Assembly (NCBI GenBank): GCA_947448745.1
Contig: CANFOQ010000015.1
Coordinates: forward strand, 1-55,591
Reading direction: 5' to 3'
Length of the DNA stretch: 55,591 nt
DNA from: Comamonadaceae bacterium
GTDB taxonomy: Bacteria > Pseudomonadota > Gammaproteobacteria > Burkholderiales > Burkholderiaceae_C
Under the pieces are notes generated by a model that was not told the origin of the DNA, did no database searches, and saw only the letters and a program-made list of their open reading frames with translations. Shown here piece by piece: positions 1 to 10,082 of this stretch. Made by a program: the position numbers and the translations under genes. How positions within the stretch are numbered: the first letter of the stretch is position 1; every line of letters starts with the position of its first letter.

Positions 1-695
1 ATCAGTGAGCCACCCAAGGGAACGCCGAAGTTGGCGGTTTCTGTGGCGGAAAGGGCACGTTGCTTGGCAATCACTTTGCGGTCAATTTCCAAAATGGCGC
101 TTTTCGGATCGTCTAACAAGGCTTTCACCTCGTTGTAAACCGTGCCAAATTGGGTGATGAGTTCGCGCATGTGGGCAGCGCCACCGCCTGAAGCGGCTTG
201 GTAGGTTTGGGTGCTCATCCATTCCACCAACCCGGCTTTGTACAAAGCGCCAACGCCCATCAACATGCAACTGACGGTGCAATTGCCACCGACCCAGTTG
301 TTGCCACCATGGGCCAAGGCGTTCTTGATGACCGGCATGTTGACCGGATCCAGGATGATGACGGCGTCGTCTTTCATGCGCAGGGTGGAGGCGGCGTCAA
401 TCCAGTGACCTTGCCAACCGGCCGCGCGCAATTTTGGGAACACCTCGGAGGTGTAGTCGCCACCTTGGCAAGTGATGATGATGTCGCAAGCCTTCAGTGC
501 ATCGATGTTGTGGGCATCCAGCAACTTGGTTTCGTTTTTGGCCATGGCGGGCGCAGCGCCGCCGGTGTTGGAGGTGGTGAAGAAGACGGGTTCGATGCGT
601 GCAAAGTCGTTTTCAGTTTGCATGCGGTCCATCAGTACCGAACCAACCATGCCCCGCCAACCGACGAGACCGACGCGGTTTCCAATTTTTTTCAT
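1..695 (-). CDS. asd: Aspartate-semialdehyde dehydrogenase, partial (C-terminus beyond window)
   Basis: This enzyme reduces aspartyl-4-phosphate to aspartate semialdehyde in the common pathway to lysine, threonine and methionine. The translation starts MKKIGNRVGLVGWRGMVGSV, the NADP-binding start of the proteobacterial Asd family, and about 231 codons are visible. Further on, the segment GGNCTVSCMLMGVGALY holds the expected catalytic Cys in the N-C-T context. The gene runs off the left edge, so the C-terminal third is missing from view, not from the genome. It lies downstream of leuB on the same strand with a 213-bp gap, so it may have its own promoter. Identity is secure from sequence; regulation is not visible. 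Confidence 0.95.
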   Translation of the reverse strand, partial: MKKIGNRVGLVGWRGMVGSVLMDRMQTENDFARIEPVFFTTSNTGGAAPAMAKNETKLLDAHNIDALKACDIIITCQGGDYTSEVFPKLRAAGWQGHWIDAASTLRMKDDAVIILDPVNMPVIKNALAHGGNNWVGGNCTVSCMLMGVGALYKAGLVEWMSTQTYQAASGGGAAHMRELITQFGTVYNEVKALLDDPKSAILEIDRKVIAKQRALSATETANFGVPLGGSL

Positions 696-727
696 TTTTC
701 TGCCCTTTCAATCAAAGTGTTTTTGAC

Positions 728-748
728 CCCCGGCTCGTCTGGCCGGGG
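728..748. repeat. GC-rich inverted repeat between asd and leuB
   Basis: A perfect 7-bp stem (CCCCGGC at 728-734, GCCGGGG at 742-748) with a 7-nt loop lies about 30 bp upstream of the asd start. On the asd strand it is followed by a short A-run, not a T-run, so it does not look like a classical terminator. It could be an mRNA hairpin in the asd leader. Confidence 0.45.
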
Positions 749-774
749 TGGGCACGACGAACCAGAGCTGCTCA

Positions 775-873
775 GCCCTTGGTGGTGGTCGTTGTGATGG
801 AGACGGTGCGCGCCTTCACACCAAGCAAGGAGCTGGTGGCTGCTGTCAGCAAAAAGGATGCGGCACGTTTCAT
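775..873 (-). CDS. Possible 32-codon small ORF upstream of asd (doubtful)
   Basis: The frame starts ATG at 873 and encodes a short peptide beginning MKRAASFLLTAATSSLLG, which resembles a signal peptide followed by a threonine-rich tail. There is no Shine-Dalgarno sequence. A TAGAAT box ends 8 nt before the ATG, so a transcript could start almost at the ATG (leaderless). I recognise no family. It may simply be part of the asd leader, or a decayed small secreted peptide. Confidence 0.2.
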
Positions 874-881
874 GGGTGGGT

Positions 882-887
882 ATTCTA
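882..887 (-). promoter_or_regulatory. Candidate -10 box for asd (or its upstream small ORF)
   Basis: TAGAAT on the minus strand (plus 882-887) matches the sigma-70 -10 consensus at five of six positions and lies in the only sizeable gap of the leu-asd string. No good -35 box is seen 16-18 bp upstream, so this is tentative. The rest of the gap (696-908) holds only the inverted repeat and the doubtful small ORF. Confidence 0.3.
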
Positions 888-908
888 GCCGCTCGAAACA
901 GGCCTTAT

Positions 909-1979
909 TCACGCCAACGCCTTGACCACCGCATCACCCATTTGCGCCGTGCCCACCTTGGTGGTGCCTTCGCTGTAGATATCGCCGGTGCGCAGGCCCT
1001 GGGCCAGCACTTTTTTCACGGCGTCTTCAATGCGCACGGCTGCGGCTTCTTGACCAAGGCTGAAGCGCAGCATCATGGCGGCGGACAAGATGGTGGCCAG
1101 CGGGTTGGCCACGCCTTTGCCAGCGATGTCGGGGGCGCTGCCGTGGCTGGGTTCGTACAAACCTTGGCTGCTTGAATTGAGCGAGGCCGAGGGCAGCATG
1201 CCAATGGAGCCGGTCAGCATGGATGCTTCATCGGAGAGGATGTCGCCAAACATGTTGCCCGTGACGATGACGTCAAATTTTTTCGGCTCTTTCACCAATT
1301 GCATGGCGGCGTTGTCCACGTACATGTGGTCCAGCGCGACATCGGGATAGTCTTTGTGCACCTCGGTGACGATGTCTTTCCAGAACTGGAAGGTTTCCAA
1401 TACATTGGCTTTGTCCACGCTGGTCACGCGTTTGTGGCGCTTGCGTGCTGCTTCAAAGGCGACGCGGGCAATGCGTTCGACTTCAGGGCGGCTGTAGCGC
1501 ATCGTGTCAAAAGCTTCATCGGCACCAGCAAAGGCACCATCGGGTGAGACACGGCGGCCACGCGGCTGGCCAAAATAAATATCACCCGTCAGCTCACGGA
1601 TGATGAGAATGTCCAAACCGGCCACCAACTCGGGCTTCAAGCTCGACGCATTCACCAGTTCTTTGTAGCAAATGGCAGGGCGGAAATTGGCGAAGAGGCC
1701 GAGGTTTTTGCGCAAACCCAAAATGGCTTGTTCGGGGCGCAAAGGGCGGTCGAGGGTGTCGTATTTCCAGTCGCCAACAGCGCCAAACAAAATCGCATCG
1801 GCCTCTTTGGCCAGCTTCAAGGTGCTCTCGGGCAGCGGGTGGCCGTGGGCGTCATAGGCCGCACCGCCTACCAAGGCGGTTTCCATCTCGAACGTCAGGT
1901 CCAGGGCATGCAAGACCTTGATGGCCTCTGCAACGATTTCGGTGCCAATGCCATCTCCGGGCAGAACTGCGATTTTCAT
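909..1979 (-). CDS. leuB: 3-isopropylmalate dehydrogenase
   Basis: LeuB oxidises and decarboxylates (2R,3S)-3-isopropylmalate to 2-oxoisocaproate with NAD+, the third step of leucine synthesis in the cytoplasm. The 356-residue product starts [15 protein letters not shown], the family signature, and contains the substrate/metal segment [13 protein letters not shown] and the NAD-binding region [14 protein letters not shown]. Length is normal for the family. It follows leuD with a 10-bp gap, so the two are almost certainly cotranscribed. Confidence 0.97.
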   Translation of the reverse strand: MKIAVLPGDGIGTEIVAEAIKVLHALDLTFEMETALVGGAAYDAHGHPLPESTLKLAKEADAILFGAVGDWKYDTLDRPLRPEQAILGLRKNLGLFANFRPAICYKELVNASSLKPELVAGLDILIIRELTGDIYFGQPRGRRVSPDGAFAGADEAFDTMRYSRPEVERIARVAFEAARKRHKRVTSVDKANVLETFQFWKDIVTEVHKDYPDVALDHMYVDNAAMQLVKEPKKFDVIVTGNMFGDILSDEASMLTGSIGMLPSASLNSSSQGLYEPSHGSAPDIAGKGVANPLATILSAAMMLRFSLGQEAAAVRIEDAVKKVLAQGLRTGDIYSEGTTKVGTAQMGDAVVKALA

Positions 1980-1989
1980 AGGTGTGGTC

Positions 1990-2643
1990 TCAAAGGGAAT
2001 TCATGGTGTGGGCCAACCAAGGCTTGGTGGCCAAGCGCTCGGCTTCAAAGGCTTTTATTTTCTCGGATTGGCGCAAGGTGAGGCCAATATCGTCAAAGCC
2101 ATTGAGCAAGCAGTATTTGCGAAAGGCTTGCACCTCGAAAGGAATGGCTTCACCTTGGGGTCGGATGATGACTTGGCGCTCCAGGTCGATGGTCAGTTCA
2201 TAGCCCGGGAAGGCCAGCACGTCATTGAACAACTGGTCCACGGTGGACTCGGGCAAGACGATGGGCAACAAGCCGTTTTTGAAACAGTTGTTGAAAAAGA
2301 TGTCGGCAAAGCTGGGCGCAATGACGCACCGGAATCCGTATTGGTCGATGGCCCAGGGGGCGTGTTCACGAGATGAACCACAGCCAAAGTTTTTGCGGGC
2401 CAACAGCACCGATGCGCCTTGGTAGCGCGGCTGGTTCAACACGAAGTCGGGGTTGGGTTGGCGGCTGGCCGGGTCTTGGCCAGGCTCGCCGTGGTCAAGG
2501 TAACGCCATTCGTCAAACAAGTTGGGGCCGAATCCGGTTTTGCGGATGGACTTCAAGAACTGCTTGGGGATGATGGCATCGGTGTCGACGTTTTCGCGGT
2601 CCATCGGGGCCACGATGCCTTTGTGGAGGGTGAATTGTTGCAT
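1990..2643 (-). CDS. leuD: 3-isopropylmalate dehydratase, small subunit
   Basis: LeuD is the small (swivel) subunit that pairs with LeuC to isomerise 2-isopropylmalate to 3-isopropylmalate. I place the start at 2643 ([20 protein letters not shown]), giving 217 residues, because a GAGGAG ribosome-binding site stands a few bases upstream. The open frame extends 57 codons further, but that part overlaps leuC and looks like non-coding frame. The family motif [15 protein letters not shown] is present. Gaps to leuC and leuB are both 10 bp, indicating one operon. Confidence 0.96.
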   Translation of the reverse strand: MQQFTLHKGIVAPMDRENVDTDAIIPKQFLKSIRKTGFGPNLFDEWRYLDHGEPGQDPASRQPNPDFVLNQPRYQGASVLLARKNFGCGSSREHAPWAIDQYGFRCVIAPSFADIFFNNCFKNGLLPIVLPESTVDQLFNDVLAFPGYELTIDLERQVIIRPQGEAIPFEVQAFRKYCLLNGFDDIGLTLRQSEKIKAFEAERLATKPWLAHTMNSL

Positions 2644-2653
2644 CTGGGGCTCC

Positions 2654-4075
2654 TCAGGCGAACTTGCGGACATCGACAAAATGGCCGTGGATGGCCGCGG
2701 CGGCGGCCATGGCGGGGCTGACCAAATGCGTGCGACCACCATTGCCTTGACGTCCTTCGAAGTTGCGGTTGCTGGTGGAGGCGCAGCGTTCGCCGGGCTC
2801 CAAGCGATCGGCATTCATGGCCAAGCACATGGAGCAACCAGGCTCGCGCCACTCAAAGCCTGCGGCTTTGAAAATCTCGTGTAAACCTTCTTGCTCGGCT
2901 TGCGCTTTCACCAAACCCGAACCGGGGACGACCATGGCCAGTTTGATGTTCTTGGCCACTTTTTGGCCGAGTTTTTTCACCACAGCAGCCGCTTCGCGCA
3001 TGTCTTCAATGCGGCTGTTGGTGCACGAGCCAATGAAGACCTTGTCGACAAACAAGTCGTTCAAGGCCTTGCCGGGTTCAAGCGCCATGTAGGTCAGGGC
3101 ACGCTCAATTGCACCGCGTTTGTTCGGGTCTTTTTCTTTGTCGGGGTCGGGCACGATGCCATTGATGTCCAACACCATCTCGGGCGAGGTGCCCCAAGTG
3201 ACTTGCGGCAAGATGTCCTCGGCTTGAAGTTCAACCACGGCGTCAAACTTGGCGTCTGCATCGGAGTGCAGGGTTTTCCAATAAGCCACGGCATGGTCCC
3301 ATTCCACGCCGGTGGGCGAGAGAGGGCGACCCTTCACATACTCGATGGTTTTCTCGTCCACCGCCACCAAGCCAGCGCGAGCGCCGCCTTCGATGGCCAT
3401 GTTGCACACCGTCATGCGGCCTTCCATGCTGAGTGAGCGAATGGCCGAGCCTGCAAATTCGATGGTGTAGCCGGTGCCGCCGGCTGTGCCGATTTTGCCG
3501 ATGATGGCCAGCACCACGTCTTTACCGGTGACGCCTTTGGCCAAGGCGCCTTCCACCTTGATGAGCATGTTCTTGGCCTTTTTGGCCAACAAGGTTTGCG
3601 TGGCCATCACGTGCTCAACCTCGGAGGTGCCAATGCCATGGGCCAGCGCACCAAATGCGCCGTGGGTGGACGTGTGGCTGTCGCCGCAGACCACGGTCAT
3701 GCCGGGCAAGGTGGCACCATTTTCAGGGCCAATCACATGCACGATGCCTTGGCGTTTGGACATGAAAGGGAAGAACGCGGCCGAGCCGAACTCTTTCATG
3801 TTGGCGTCGAGGGTGGTGATTTGTTCTTTGCTGATCGGATCGGTGATGCCGTCGTAACCCAACTCCCAGCCGGTGGTGGGCGTATTGTGGTCGGCAGTGG
3901 CGACGATCGAACTGACCCGCCACACTTTGCGCCCAGCTTGGCGAATGCCTTCAAAGGCTTGCGGGCTGGTGACTTCGTGCACCAAATGGCGATCGATGTA
4001 GAGGATGGCGGTGCCATCTTCTTCGGTGTGGACGACATGCTCGTCCCAAATCTTGTCGTAAAGAGTGCGTCCCAT
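2654..4075 (-). CDS. leuC: 3-isopropylmalate dehydratase, large subunit
   Basis: LeuC is the [4Fe-4S] subunit of isopropylmalate isomerase in leucine synthesis. The 473-residue protein starts [15 protein letters not shown] and shows the aconitase-type cluster ligands in [11 protein letters not shown] and in [10 protein letters not shown] near the C-terminus. It is the first gene of the leuC-leuD-leuB string and lies 36 bp downstream of galU. No leader peptide rich in leucine codons or attenuator could be made out in that short gap, so the leu genes may be read through from galU or from a weak internal promoter. Confidence 0.97.
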   Translation of the reverse strand: MGRTLYDKIWDEHVVHTEEDGTAILYIDRHLVHEVTSPQAFEGIRQAGRKVWRVSSIVATADHNTPTTGWELGYDGITDPISKEQITTLDANMKEFGSAAFFPFMSKRQGIVHVIGPENGATLPGMTVVCGDSHTSTHGAFGALAHGIGTSEVEHVMATQTLLAKKAKNMLIKVEGALAKGVTGKDVVLAIIGKIGTAGGTGYTIEFAGSAIRSLSMEGRMTVCNMAIEGGARAGLVAVDEKTIEYVKGRPLSPTGVEWDHAVAYWKTLHSDADAKFDAVVELQAEDILPQVTWGTSPEMVLDINGIVPDPDKEKDPNKRGAIERALTYMALEPGKALNDLFVDKVFIGSCTNSRIEDMREAAAVVKKLGQKVAKNIKLAMVVPGSGLVKAQAEQEGLHEIFKAAGFEWREPGCSMCLAMNADRLEPGERCASTSNRNFEGRQGNGGRTHLVSPAMAAAAAIHGHFVDVRKFA

Positions 4076-4111
4076 GAGGGGTCCTGGTGGGCTGACGGGG
4101 TTGTCAGCGGG

Positions 4112-4978
4112 CTATTTTAAGTTTGCGAGGTAGCGCTTGAATTCATCGGCGGTTTCGGGGTGGCGCAAGGCCAGTTCTACCGTGGCCTTCAAAAAACCAA
4201 TCTTGCTGCCGCAGTCGTAACGAACGCCTTCATAGGCATAGGCATAAACCGCTTCTTGTCTGAGAAGACTTTGAATCGCGTCGGTCAGTTGGTATTCACC
4301 GCCAGCGCCGGGTTGAAGCTGATCGATGTGTTGGAAGATGGATGGCGTGAACACATAGCGACCCACCACCCCCAAGTTGGAGGGGGCTTTGTCAGGCGCG
4401 GGCTTTTCCACGATTTGCGACATCTTGGTGAGGCGTTCGCCTGCCGGGGTGCCCGCCACCACACCGTAAGAACGGCTTTGTTCGGGCGCAATGGTTTCCA
4501 CCGCCACCACCGAGCTGCGGTAGTGCTCGTACAAGCCGACCAATTGTTTCAAGACGCCGGGTTGGTGGTCCAGCAAGTCGTCGGCCAGCACCACGGCAAA
4601 AGGCTCGTTGCCGACCAACGACGCAGCGCAATTGACCGCATGGCCCAAGCCCAGTGCTTCGGGCTGGCGCACATAAACACAGTTCACATGGGCGGGTTTG
4701 ATGTTGCGAACGAGTTGCAGCAACTCTGTTTTTTGTTTGGCTTCAAGCTCGTGTTCAAGTTCAAAGGATTTGTCGAAATGGTCTTCAATGCTGCGCTTGC
4801 TGCGACCAGTGACAAAAATCATTTCGGTGATGCCGGCCTCGATGGCTTCTTCCACCGCGTATTGAATGAGCGGCTTGTCCACGATGCACAGCATCTCCTT
4901 GGGGCTGGCTTTGGTGGCCGGTAAAAACCGGGTACCCAAACCTGCCACAGGGAAAACAGCTTTGCGAACGATGGCCAT
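4112..4978 (-). CDS. galU: UTP-glucose-1-phosphate uridylyltransferase
   Basis: GalU makes UDP-glucose from UTP and glucose-1-phosphate for envelope polysaccharides. The start at 4978 gives 288 residues beginning [20 protein letters not shown], with the nucleotide-binding [17 protein letters not shown] motif and later [11 protein letters not shown]. An open frame continues 229 codons upstream, but that stretch lies inside gltA and has no similarity to GalU, so it is not coding. It sits 5 bp downstream of gltA, an unrelated function placed between a TCA gene and the leu genes. Confidence 0.96.
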   Translation of the reverse strand: MAIVRKAVFPVAGLGTRFLPATKASPKEMLCIVDKPLIQYAVEEAIEAGITEMIFVTGRSKRSIEDHFDKSFELEHELEAKQKTELLQLVRNIKPAHVNCVYVRQPEALGLGHAVNCAASLVGNEPFAVVLADDLLDHQPGVLKQLVGLYEHYRSSVVAVETIAPEQSRSYGVVAGTPAGERLTKMSQIVEKPAPDKAPSNLGVVGRYVFTPSIFQHIDQLQPGAGGEYQLTDAIQSLLRQEAVYAYAYEGVRYDCGSKIGFLKATVELALRHPETADEFKRYLANLK

Positions 4979-4983
4979 GGCGA

Positions 4984-6294
4984 TCAGCGTTTGTTGAGAG
5001 GAGGGACGTCGCGCTTGACCGAACCGGTGAACAACTGGCGAGGACGACCGATTTTGTACTCGGGGTCGCTGATCATTTCGTTCAACTGTGCAATCCAACC
5101 GACGGTGCGGGCCAAGGCAAAAATACCGGTGAACAAATTCACTGGAATGCCGATGGCGCGTTGCACGATGCCAGAGTAGAAGTCGACGTTGGGGTAGAGC
5201 TTGCGAGACACGAAGTACTCGTCTTCCAATGCGATTTTTTCCAGCGCTTTGGCCAGTTTGAACAAGGGGTCGTTTTCCAAGCCCAGCTCTTTCAGCACTT
5301 CGTCGCAGGTTTCTTGCATCAGCTTGGCGCGGGGGTCGTAGTTTTTGTACACACGGTGGCCAAAACCCATCAGCTTGACGCCAGAATTTTTGTCTTTGAC
5401 TTGCTCCATGAACTCGCCGACTTTGGCAATGCCGCCGTTGGCTTGGATTTCTTCGAGCATGTTCAAACAAGCTTCGTTGGCACCGCCGTGAGCCGGGCCC
5501 CACAAGCAAGCCACACCCGCAGCGATGGCTGCAAACGGGTTGGTGCCTGACGAACCGCACAAGCGCACGGTGGACGTGGACGCGTTTTGTTCGTGGTCGG
5601 CGTGCAAGGTGAAGATGCGGTCCATGGCGCGTTCGAGCACCGGGTTGACCACATAAGGCTCGCAAGGTGTGCCAAACATCATGCGCAAGAAATTGCCCGC
5701 ATAAGACAAGTCGTTTTGCGGATAAAGGAAAGGTTGACCGACGCCATATTTGTAAGCCATGGCCACCAAGGTGGGCATCTTGGCGATCAGGCGAATGGCC
5801 GCCACTTCGCGGTGTTCGGCGTTGTTGATGTCGGTGCTGTCGTGGTAGAAGGCCGACAAAGCGCCAACCAAGCCGGTGAGCACGGCCATGGGATGGGCGT
5901 CACGGCGGAAACCGCGCAAGAAAAATTGCATTTGCTCATGCACCATGGTGTGGTGCGTAACGGTTTGCGTGAACTCGTGTTTGCGTTGGGCGTTGGGCAG
6001 TTCTCCGTACAACAGCAAATGGCAGGTTTCCAAGAAATCGCAGTTGGTGGCCAATTGTTCAATGGGGTAGCCACGGTAGAGCAATTCGCCTTTGTCGCCG
6101 TCGATGTAGGTGATGGCCGATTGACAAGATGCGGTGGACAAGAAACCAGGGTCGTAGGTGAACATGCCGGTTTGGCCATACAGCTTGCGGATGTCAATCA
6201 CGTCGGGGCCAATATTGCCTTGGTAGACAGGCATGTCAATGGCGTCTTTGCCATTGCTGAACTGGAGAGTGGCTTTGTAGTCGGCGAGTTTCAT
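4984..6294 (-). CDS. gltA: Citrate synthase (type II)
   Basis: Citrate synthase condenses acetyl-CoA and oxaloacetate to citrate, the entry step of the TCA cycle. I choose the ATG at 6294 ([15 protein letters not shown], 436 residues) because AGGAA lies 6 nt upstream; an in-frame ATG at 6300 has almost no spacing to it. Catalytic motifs are visible: [23 protein letters not shown] and PNVDFYSG. The length matches the hexameric NADH-sensitive Gram-negative type. It lies 32 bp after sdhE, at the end of the succinate dehydrogenase operon. Confidence 0.97.
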   Translation of the reverse strand: MKLADYKATLQFSNGKDAIDMPVYQGNIGPDVIDIRKLYGQTGMFTYDPGFLSTASCQSAITYIDGDKGELLYRGYPIEQLATNCDFLETCHLLLYGELPNAQRKHEFTQTVTHHTMVHEQMQFFLRGFRRDAHPMAVLTGLVGALSAFYHDSTDINNAEHREVAAIRLIAKMPTLVAMAYKYGVGQPFLYPQNDLSYAGNFLRMMFGTPCEPYVVNPVLERAMDRIFTLHADHEQNASTSTVRLCGSSGTNPFAAIAAGVACLWGPAHGGANEACLNMLEEIQANGGIAKVGEFMEQVKDKNSGVKLMGFGHRVYKNYDPRAKLMQETCDEVLKELGLENDPLFKLAKALEKIALEDEYFVSRKLYPNVDFYSGIVQRAIGIPVNLFTGIFALARTVGWIAQLNEMISDPEYKIGRPRQLFTGSVKRDVPPLNKR

Positions 6295-6326
6295 GGTCAT
6301 TTCCTGTGTCAATCAAATTCAAAAAA

Positions 6327-6653
6327 TCAAGTTCTCATCAAGGTCAACAGCGCTTGCACATCGGGCTGGGCCAGCACCTGCTGAACCACCTCGGTTTCCG
6401 GGTCGGACGCCGACAGCGGCTTGGCAGGGCGGTTCAACAAGGTGTCGAGCAAATCGTTGTCAGCCAAATCCATCAGTGCATACATCCCACGCGCCATGCC
6501 CACCGTCATGTCATCCGCGTAGCGGTTGAAAAACCGTTCGATGAACAAATCGTTTTCCAGCAAACCACGCCGGCTGCGCCAGCGCAATTTGCTCAGTGCT
6601 GCCGCTGACAAGGGTGCATCGGCAGTCAGCCCAACGAGTTCATCGTCCCCCAT
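6327..6653 (-). CDS. sdhE: FAD assembly factor SdhE
   Basis: SdhE helps attach FAD covalently to SdhA. The start at 6653 gives a 108-residue protein beginning MGDDELVGL; its ATG shares one base with the sdhB stop codon, which shows translational coupling. The family core LRWRSRRGLLENDLFIERFF, with the RGxxE motif, is clear. It is slightly longer than the E. coli protein, with extra residues at both ends. An in-frame upstream extension overlaps sdhB and is not used. Confidence 0.93.
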   Translation of the reverse strand: MGDDELVGLTADAPLSAAALSKLRWRSRRGLLENDLFIERFFNRYADDMTVGMARGMYALMDLADNDLLDTLLNRPAKPLSASDPETEVVQQVLAQPDVQALLTLMRT

Positions 6654-7354
6654 CAAACTGCGCGGCTGATCATCAACTCTTTGATCTTGCCAATCGCCTT
6701 TGTCGGGTTCAAACCTTTGGGGCAAACATCAACGCAATTCATGATGGTGTGGCAGCGGAACAATCGGTAGGGGTCTTCCAGGTTGTCCAAGCGCTCGGCG
6801 GTGCCGTGGTCGCGGCTGTCCGCGATGAAGCGGTAGGCCTGCAACAAGCCAGCAGGACCGACAAACTTGTCGGGGTTCCACCAGAAAGAAGGGCAACTGG
6901 TCGAGCAGCTGGCGCACAAAATGCATTCGTACAAACCGTCCAGCTCCTCGCGTTCAGCGGGCGACTGCAGACGCTCTTTTTCAGGCGGCAAGCTGTCGTT
7001 CATCAGGTAAGGCTTGATGGAGTGGTATTGGTTGAAAAACTGCGTCATGTCAACGATCAGGTCGCGCACCACCGGCAAGCCGGGCAGCGGCTTCAAGGTG
7101 ATGACGCCGGGCAAGGTCAGCATGTTGGTCAAGCAAGCCAAACCGTTTTTGCCATTGATGTTCATGGCGTCCGAGCCACACACGCCTTCGCGGCAAGAGC
7201 GGCGGAATGACAAGGTGGGGTCTTGCGCCTTGAGCTTCATCAGGGCGTCCAGCAACATGCGCTCATGACCGTCGAGTTCCACCTCGATGGTTTGCATATA
7301 CGGCTTCGCGTCTTTTTCGGGGTCGTAGCGGTAGATGTTGAAAGTGCGTTTCAT
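6653..7354 (-). CDS. sdhB: Succinate dehydrogenase iron-sulfur subunit
   Basis: SdhB carries electrons from SdhA to quinone through its 2Fe-2S, 4Fe-4S and 3Fe-4S clusters. The product of 233 residues begins [15 protein letters not shown]. All three Cys sets are visible: [36 protein letters not shown] and [17 protein letters not shown]. The ATG overlaps the sdhA stop codon by one base (TAATG). The longer open frame upstream lies in sdhA and is rejected. Membrane-associated on the cytoplasmic side. Confidence 0.97.
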   Translation of the reverse strand: MKRTFNIYRYDPEKDAKPYMQTIEVELDGHERMLLDALMKLKAQDPTLSFRRSCREGVCGSDAMNINGKNGLACLTNMLTLPGVITLKPLPGLPVVRDLIVDMTQFFNQYHSIKPYLMNDSLPPEKERLQSPAEREELDGLYECILCASCSTSCPSFWWNPDKFVGPAGLLQAYRFIADSRDHGTAERLDNLEDPYRLFRCHTIMNCVDVCPKGLNPTKAIGKIKELMISRAV

Positions 7355-9147
7355 TAGAAAGTCCTGACGGTGGGTGGGATGCTGTCGGTGGTCAGCGGTT
7401 TCAGCTTGACAGGTTTGTAGCTCAGGCTGTTGCTGGCGCTGTGCCACAAGGTGTGCTTGAGCCACTGTTCGTCGTTGCGGCCATTGGGATGCTCGGGCGT
7501 ATCGGCGTAGTCATTCACCGTGTGGGCGCCACGGCTTTCATGGCGTGCCGCGGCAGACACCATGGTGGCTTGAGCGCATTCAATCAAATTTTCAACTTCC
7601 AGCGCTTCAATGCGGGCGGTGTTGAAAATCTTGCTCTTGTCTTTCAAGCCGATGTGCTTGACGCGTTCGCGCAGTTCGGCGATTTGCTGCACACCTTCGT
7701 CCATGGTGGTTTGCGTGCGGAACACGCCTGCATGTTTTTGCATGCTGGTGCGCAAGTCGTTGGCCACGTCTTGGGCGTATTCACCACTGGTGGTGTTGTT
7801 CAATCGGGCCAAGCGGTCCAAGGTGCGGTCGGCGGCGTCAGCAGGCAGCGGTTTGTGGGTTTTGTTTTTCTCGTGGAACTCGACGATGTGGTTGCCAGCG
7901 GCTTTGCCAAACACCAGCAAGTCCAACAAGGAGTTGGTGCCCAAGCGGTTGGCGCCGTGCACCGACACGCAAGAACATTCGCCCACGGCGTACAAACCAT
8001 TCACTACGGCGTTGTGGTCGGTGGCGGTTTGCGTCACGACCTGGCCGTTGATGTTGGTGGGAATACCACCCATTTGGTAATGGATGGTGGGCACCACCGG
8101 AATAGGCTCTTTGGTGATGTCAACGTTGGCAAAGTTGTGACCGATCTCGAACACCGAGGGCAGGCGCTTCATGATGGTTTCCACACCCAAGTGGTCCAAC
8201 TTCAAGTGCACGTAATCTTTCTTGGGGCCACAACCACGGCCTTCCTTGATTTCCTGGTCCATGCAGCGCGAGACGAAGTCACGCGGTGCCAAGTCTTTCA
8301 AGGTGGGCGCATAACGCTCCATGAAACGCTCCCCCAGGCTGTTCAAAAGAATCGCGCCTTCACCACGGCAACCTTCGGTCAAGAGCACGCCTGCACCGGC
8401 CACGCCGGTGGGGTGAAATTGCCAAAATTCCATGTCTTCCAAAGGGATGCCAGCGCGTGCTGCCATGCCCAAGCCGTCGCCGGTGTTGATGAAGGCGTTG
8501 GTGGACGCGGCAAAAATGCGGCCAGCGCCACCGGTGGCCATCAGCACGGTCTTGGCTTCCAAGATGTGGAGGTCGCCGGTTTCCATTTCCAAGGCGGTCA
8601 CGCCCACTACATCGCCTTCGGCGTCGCGGATCAGGTCTTGCGCCATCCATTCCACAAAGAAATTGGTGTTGGCCTTCAAGTTTTGCTGATACAGCGTGTG
8701 CAGCATCGAGTGACCGGTGCGGTCCGCAGATGCGCAAGCGCGTTGCACGGACTTTTCGCCGTAATTCGAGGTGTGTCCACCGAAGGGGCGCTGGTAAATG
8801 GTGCCGTCGGGGTTGCGGTCGAACGGCATGCCCATGTGCTCCAACTCATAGACCACTTTCGGGGCTTCGCGGCACATGTACTCGATGGCGTCTTGGTCGC
8901 CCAGCCAATCCGAACCTTTGACGGTGTCGTAGAAGTGGTAGTGCCAGTTGTCTTCCGACATGTTGCCTAAAGACGCGCCAATTCCGCCTTGGGCGGCCAC
9001 AGTGTGTGAGCGTGTGGGAAACACTTTGGTGAGCACCGCCACGTTCAGGCCAGCGCGGGAGAGTTGCAGTGAAGCACGCATGCCAGAGCCACCGGCTCCA
9101 ACAATGACCACATCAAAACGGCGGCGGGGAAGGGTGGAACGTGTCAT
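7354..9147 (-). CDS. sdhA: Succinate dehydrogenase flavoprotein subunit
   Basis: SdhA oxidises succinate to fumarate using covalently bound FAD. The 597-residue protein has the dinucleotide fold [14 protein letters not shown] at its N-terminus and the FAD-linking His around residue 46 in [36 protein letters not shown] and the C-terminal substrate region [13 protein letters not shown] are also typical. It begins 3 bp after sdhD ends and is translationally coupled to sdhB. Confidence 0.98.
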   Translation of the reverse strand: MTRSTLPRRRFDVVIVGAGGSGMRASLQLSRAGLNVAVLTKVFPTRSHTVAAQGGIGASLGNMSEDNWHYHFYDTVKGSDWLGDQDAIEYMCREAPKVVYELEHMGMPFDRNPDGTIYQRPFGGHTSNYGEKSVQRACASADRTGHSMLHTLYQQNLKANTNFFVEWMAQDLIRDAEGDVVGVTALEMETGDLHILEAKTVLMATGGAGRIFAASTNAFINTGDGLGMAARAGIPLEDMEFWQFHPTGVAGAGVLLTEGCRGEGAILLNSLGERFMERYAPTLKDLAPRDFVSRCMDQEIKEGRGCGPKKDYVHLKLDHLGVETIMKRLPSVFEIGHNFANVDITKEPIPVVPTIHYQMGGIPTNINGQVVTQTATDHNAVVNGLYAVGECSCVSVHGANRLGTNSLLDLLVFGKAAGNHIVEFHEKNKTHKPLPADAADRTLDRLARLNNTTSGEYAQDVANDLRTSMQKHAGVFRTQTTMDEGVQQIAELRERVKHIGLKDKSKIFNTARIEALEVENLIECAQATMVSAAARHESRGAHTVNDYADTPEHPNGRNDEQWLKHTLWHSASNSLSYKPVKLKPLTTDSIPPTVRTF

Positions 9148-9150
9148 CTG

Positions 9151-9516
9151 TCAAAGTCTCCAAAGAACCTGAACCGCCCAGCCCAAACAAGAGAGCAACC
9201 AGACGATGGTGAAAAGGTGCAGCGCCAGGCGCAACCCCACGGGCTTGATGTAGTCCATCCAGATGTCGCGCATGCCCACCCAGACGTGATAGGCCAGCGC
9301 CAAGAAGATGGTGAAGGTCAGGGCCTTCATCCATTGCGGGCTGAAGATGCCGGCCCACTTGTCGTAGCCGATCTCACCGCGGGAAAAAATCACCTGCACC
9401 AGTACCAGCAAGGTGAACAAGGCCATCAGGGCAGCGGTCAGGCGTTGTGCCATCCAGTCGCGCAGACCATAGTGCGCGCCCACCACCAAACGTTTGGAAC
9501 CGATTTTGTCTGTCAT
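9151..9516 (-). CDS. sdhD: Succinate dehydrogenase membrane anchor, subunit D
   Basis: SdhD is one of two membrane anchors that bind heme b and ubiquinone. I start it at 9516 (MTDKIGSKRLVVGAHYGLRD; 121 residues), as this fits the family length and a ribosome-binding GGAG lies upstream. Three hydrophobic segments follow, around residues 25-50, 60-80 and 95-118. AYHVWVGMRDIWMDY contains the expected heme-ligand His. The gap to sdhC is 16 bp. Confidence 0.94.
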   Translation of the reverse strand: MTDKIGSKRLVVGAHYGLRDWMAQRLTAALMALFTLLVLVQVIFSRGEIGYDKWAGIFSPQWMKALTFTIFLALAYHVWVGMRDIWMDYIKPVGLRLALHLFTIVWLLSCLGWAVQVLWRL

Positions 9517-9532
9517 GTTGGAGCTCCTTGAA

Positions 9533-9964
9533 TCAGTACAGGCCAAACAACTTGGCACCCAACAACACGGTCAGGCCGATGCTGGTTACCAAGGTGAAGA
9601 TGGCACTGGAGCGGCCAAACTCTTTGCTGACCGAGTGGGTGGCGTCCATGTACAGGTGGCGCAAACCGGCGATCAGGTGGTGCAAATAGGCCCAAATGAG
9701 TGCCAAAGTGACCAAACTGATGAACCAACCGGGGTACCAGCCGATGCCGCCGTTGTAGGCCGCTTTGAATTTGGCAAACGATATTTCAGAGGAGACGGAT
9801 TTGTCGAAAAGCCAAATGATGAAGGGCAGCAACACAAACATCAGTGCGCCGCTGACACGGTGCAGGATGGAGACCCAACCGGCGGGCGGCAAACGGTAGG
9901 AGGGCAGGTCGTTGAAGGCGTTGATGTTGCGAAACTCAGGCCGTTGATGGGCGTTGTCGGTCAT
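9533..9964 (-). CDS. sdhC: Succinate dehydrogenase cytochrome b556 subunit
   Basis: SdhC is the first gene of the succinate dehydrogenase operon and the second membrane anchor. The 143-residue product shows the family signature RPLSP-like start as YRLPPAGWVSILHRVSGALM, three hydrophobic helices, and a His-rich segment YLHHLIAGLRHLYMD that supplies the heme ligand. It starts 118 bp downstream of the gntR stop codon, and that gap holds a promoter candidate. Confidence 0.95.
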   Translation of the reverse strand: MTDNAHQRPEFRNINAFNDLPSYRLPPAGWVSILHRVSGALMFVLLPFIIWLFDKSVSSEISFAKFKAAYNGGIGWYPGWFISLVTLALIWAYLHHLIAGLRHLYMDATHSVSKEFGRSSAIFTLVTSIGLTVLLGAKLFGLY

Positions 9965-10028
9965 GCGTCAGGCTTTCTCGGGGTCGTTTTTGGGGCGGGA
10001 AACGTGCTTTTTCAGGGCTGAACAAATC

Positions 10029-10056
10029 ATTCTATTGCAATGCACAAAAATGACAG
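10029..10056 (-). promoter_or_regulatory. Candidate promoter of the sdh operon
   Basis: On the minus strand, CTGTCA (plus 10051-10056) and TAGAAT (plus 10029-10034) are separated by 16 bp, a reasonable sigma-70 arrangement about 65 bp upstream of sdhC. No copy of the palindromes seen near mdh occurs here, so direct GntR control of this promoter is not obvious. Confidence 0.45.
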
Positions 10057-10082
10057 CTGGCTTGCATTCAGAAGGAAATCAA

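Noticed and set aside
4979..5665. 229-codon N-terminal extension of galU
   Set aside because: The extension lies inside gltA, is Arg/His-rich, and GalU proteins begin at the [15 protein letters not shown] start.
7441..8970. 509-codon plus-strand frame opposite sdhA
   Set aside because: Fully antisense to a conserved flavoprotein gene, rich in His/Gly/Val without family features.
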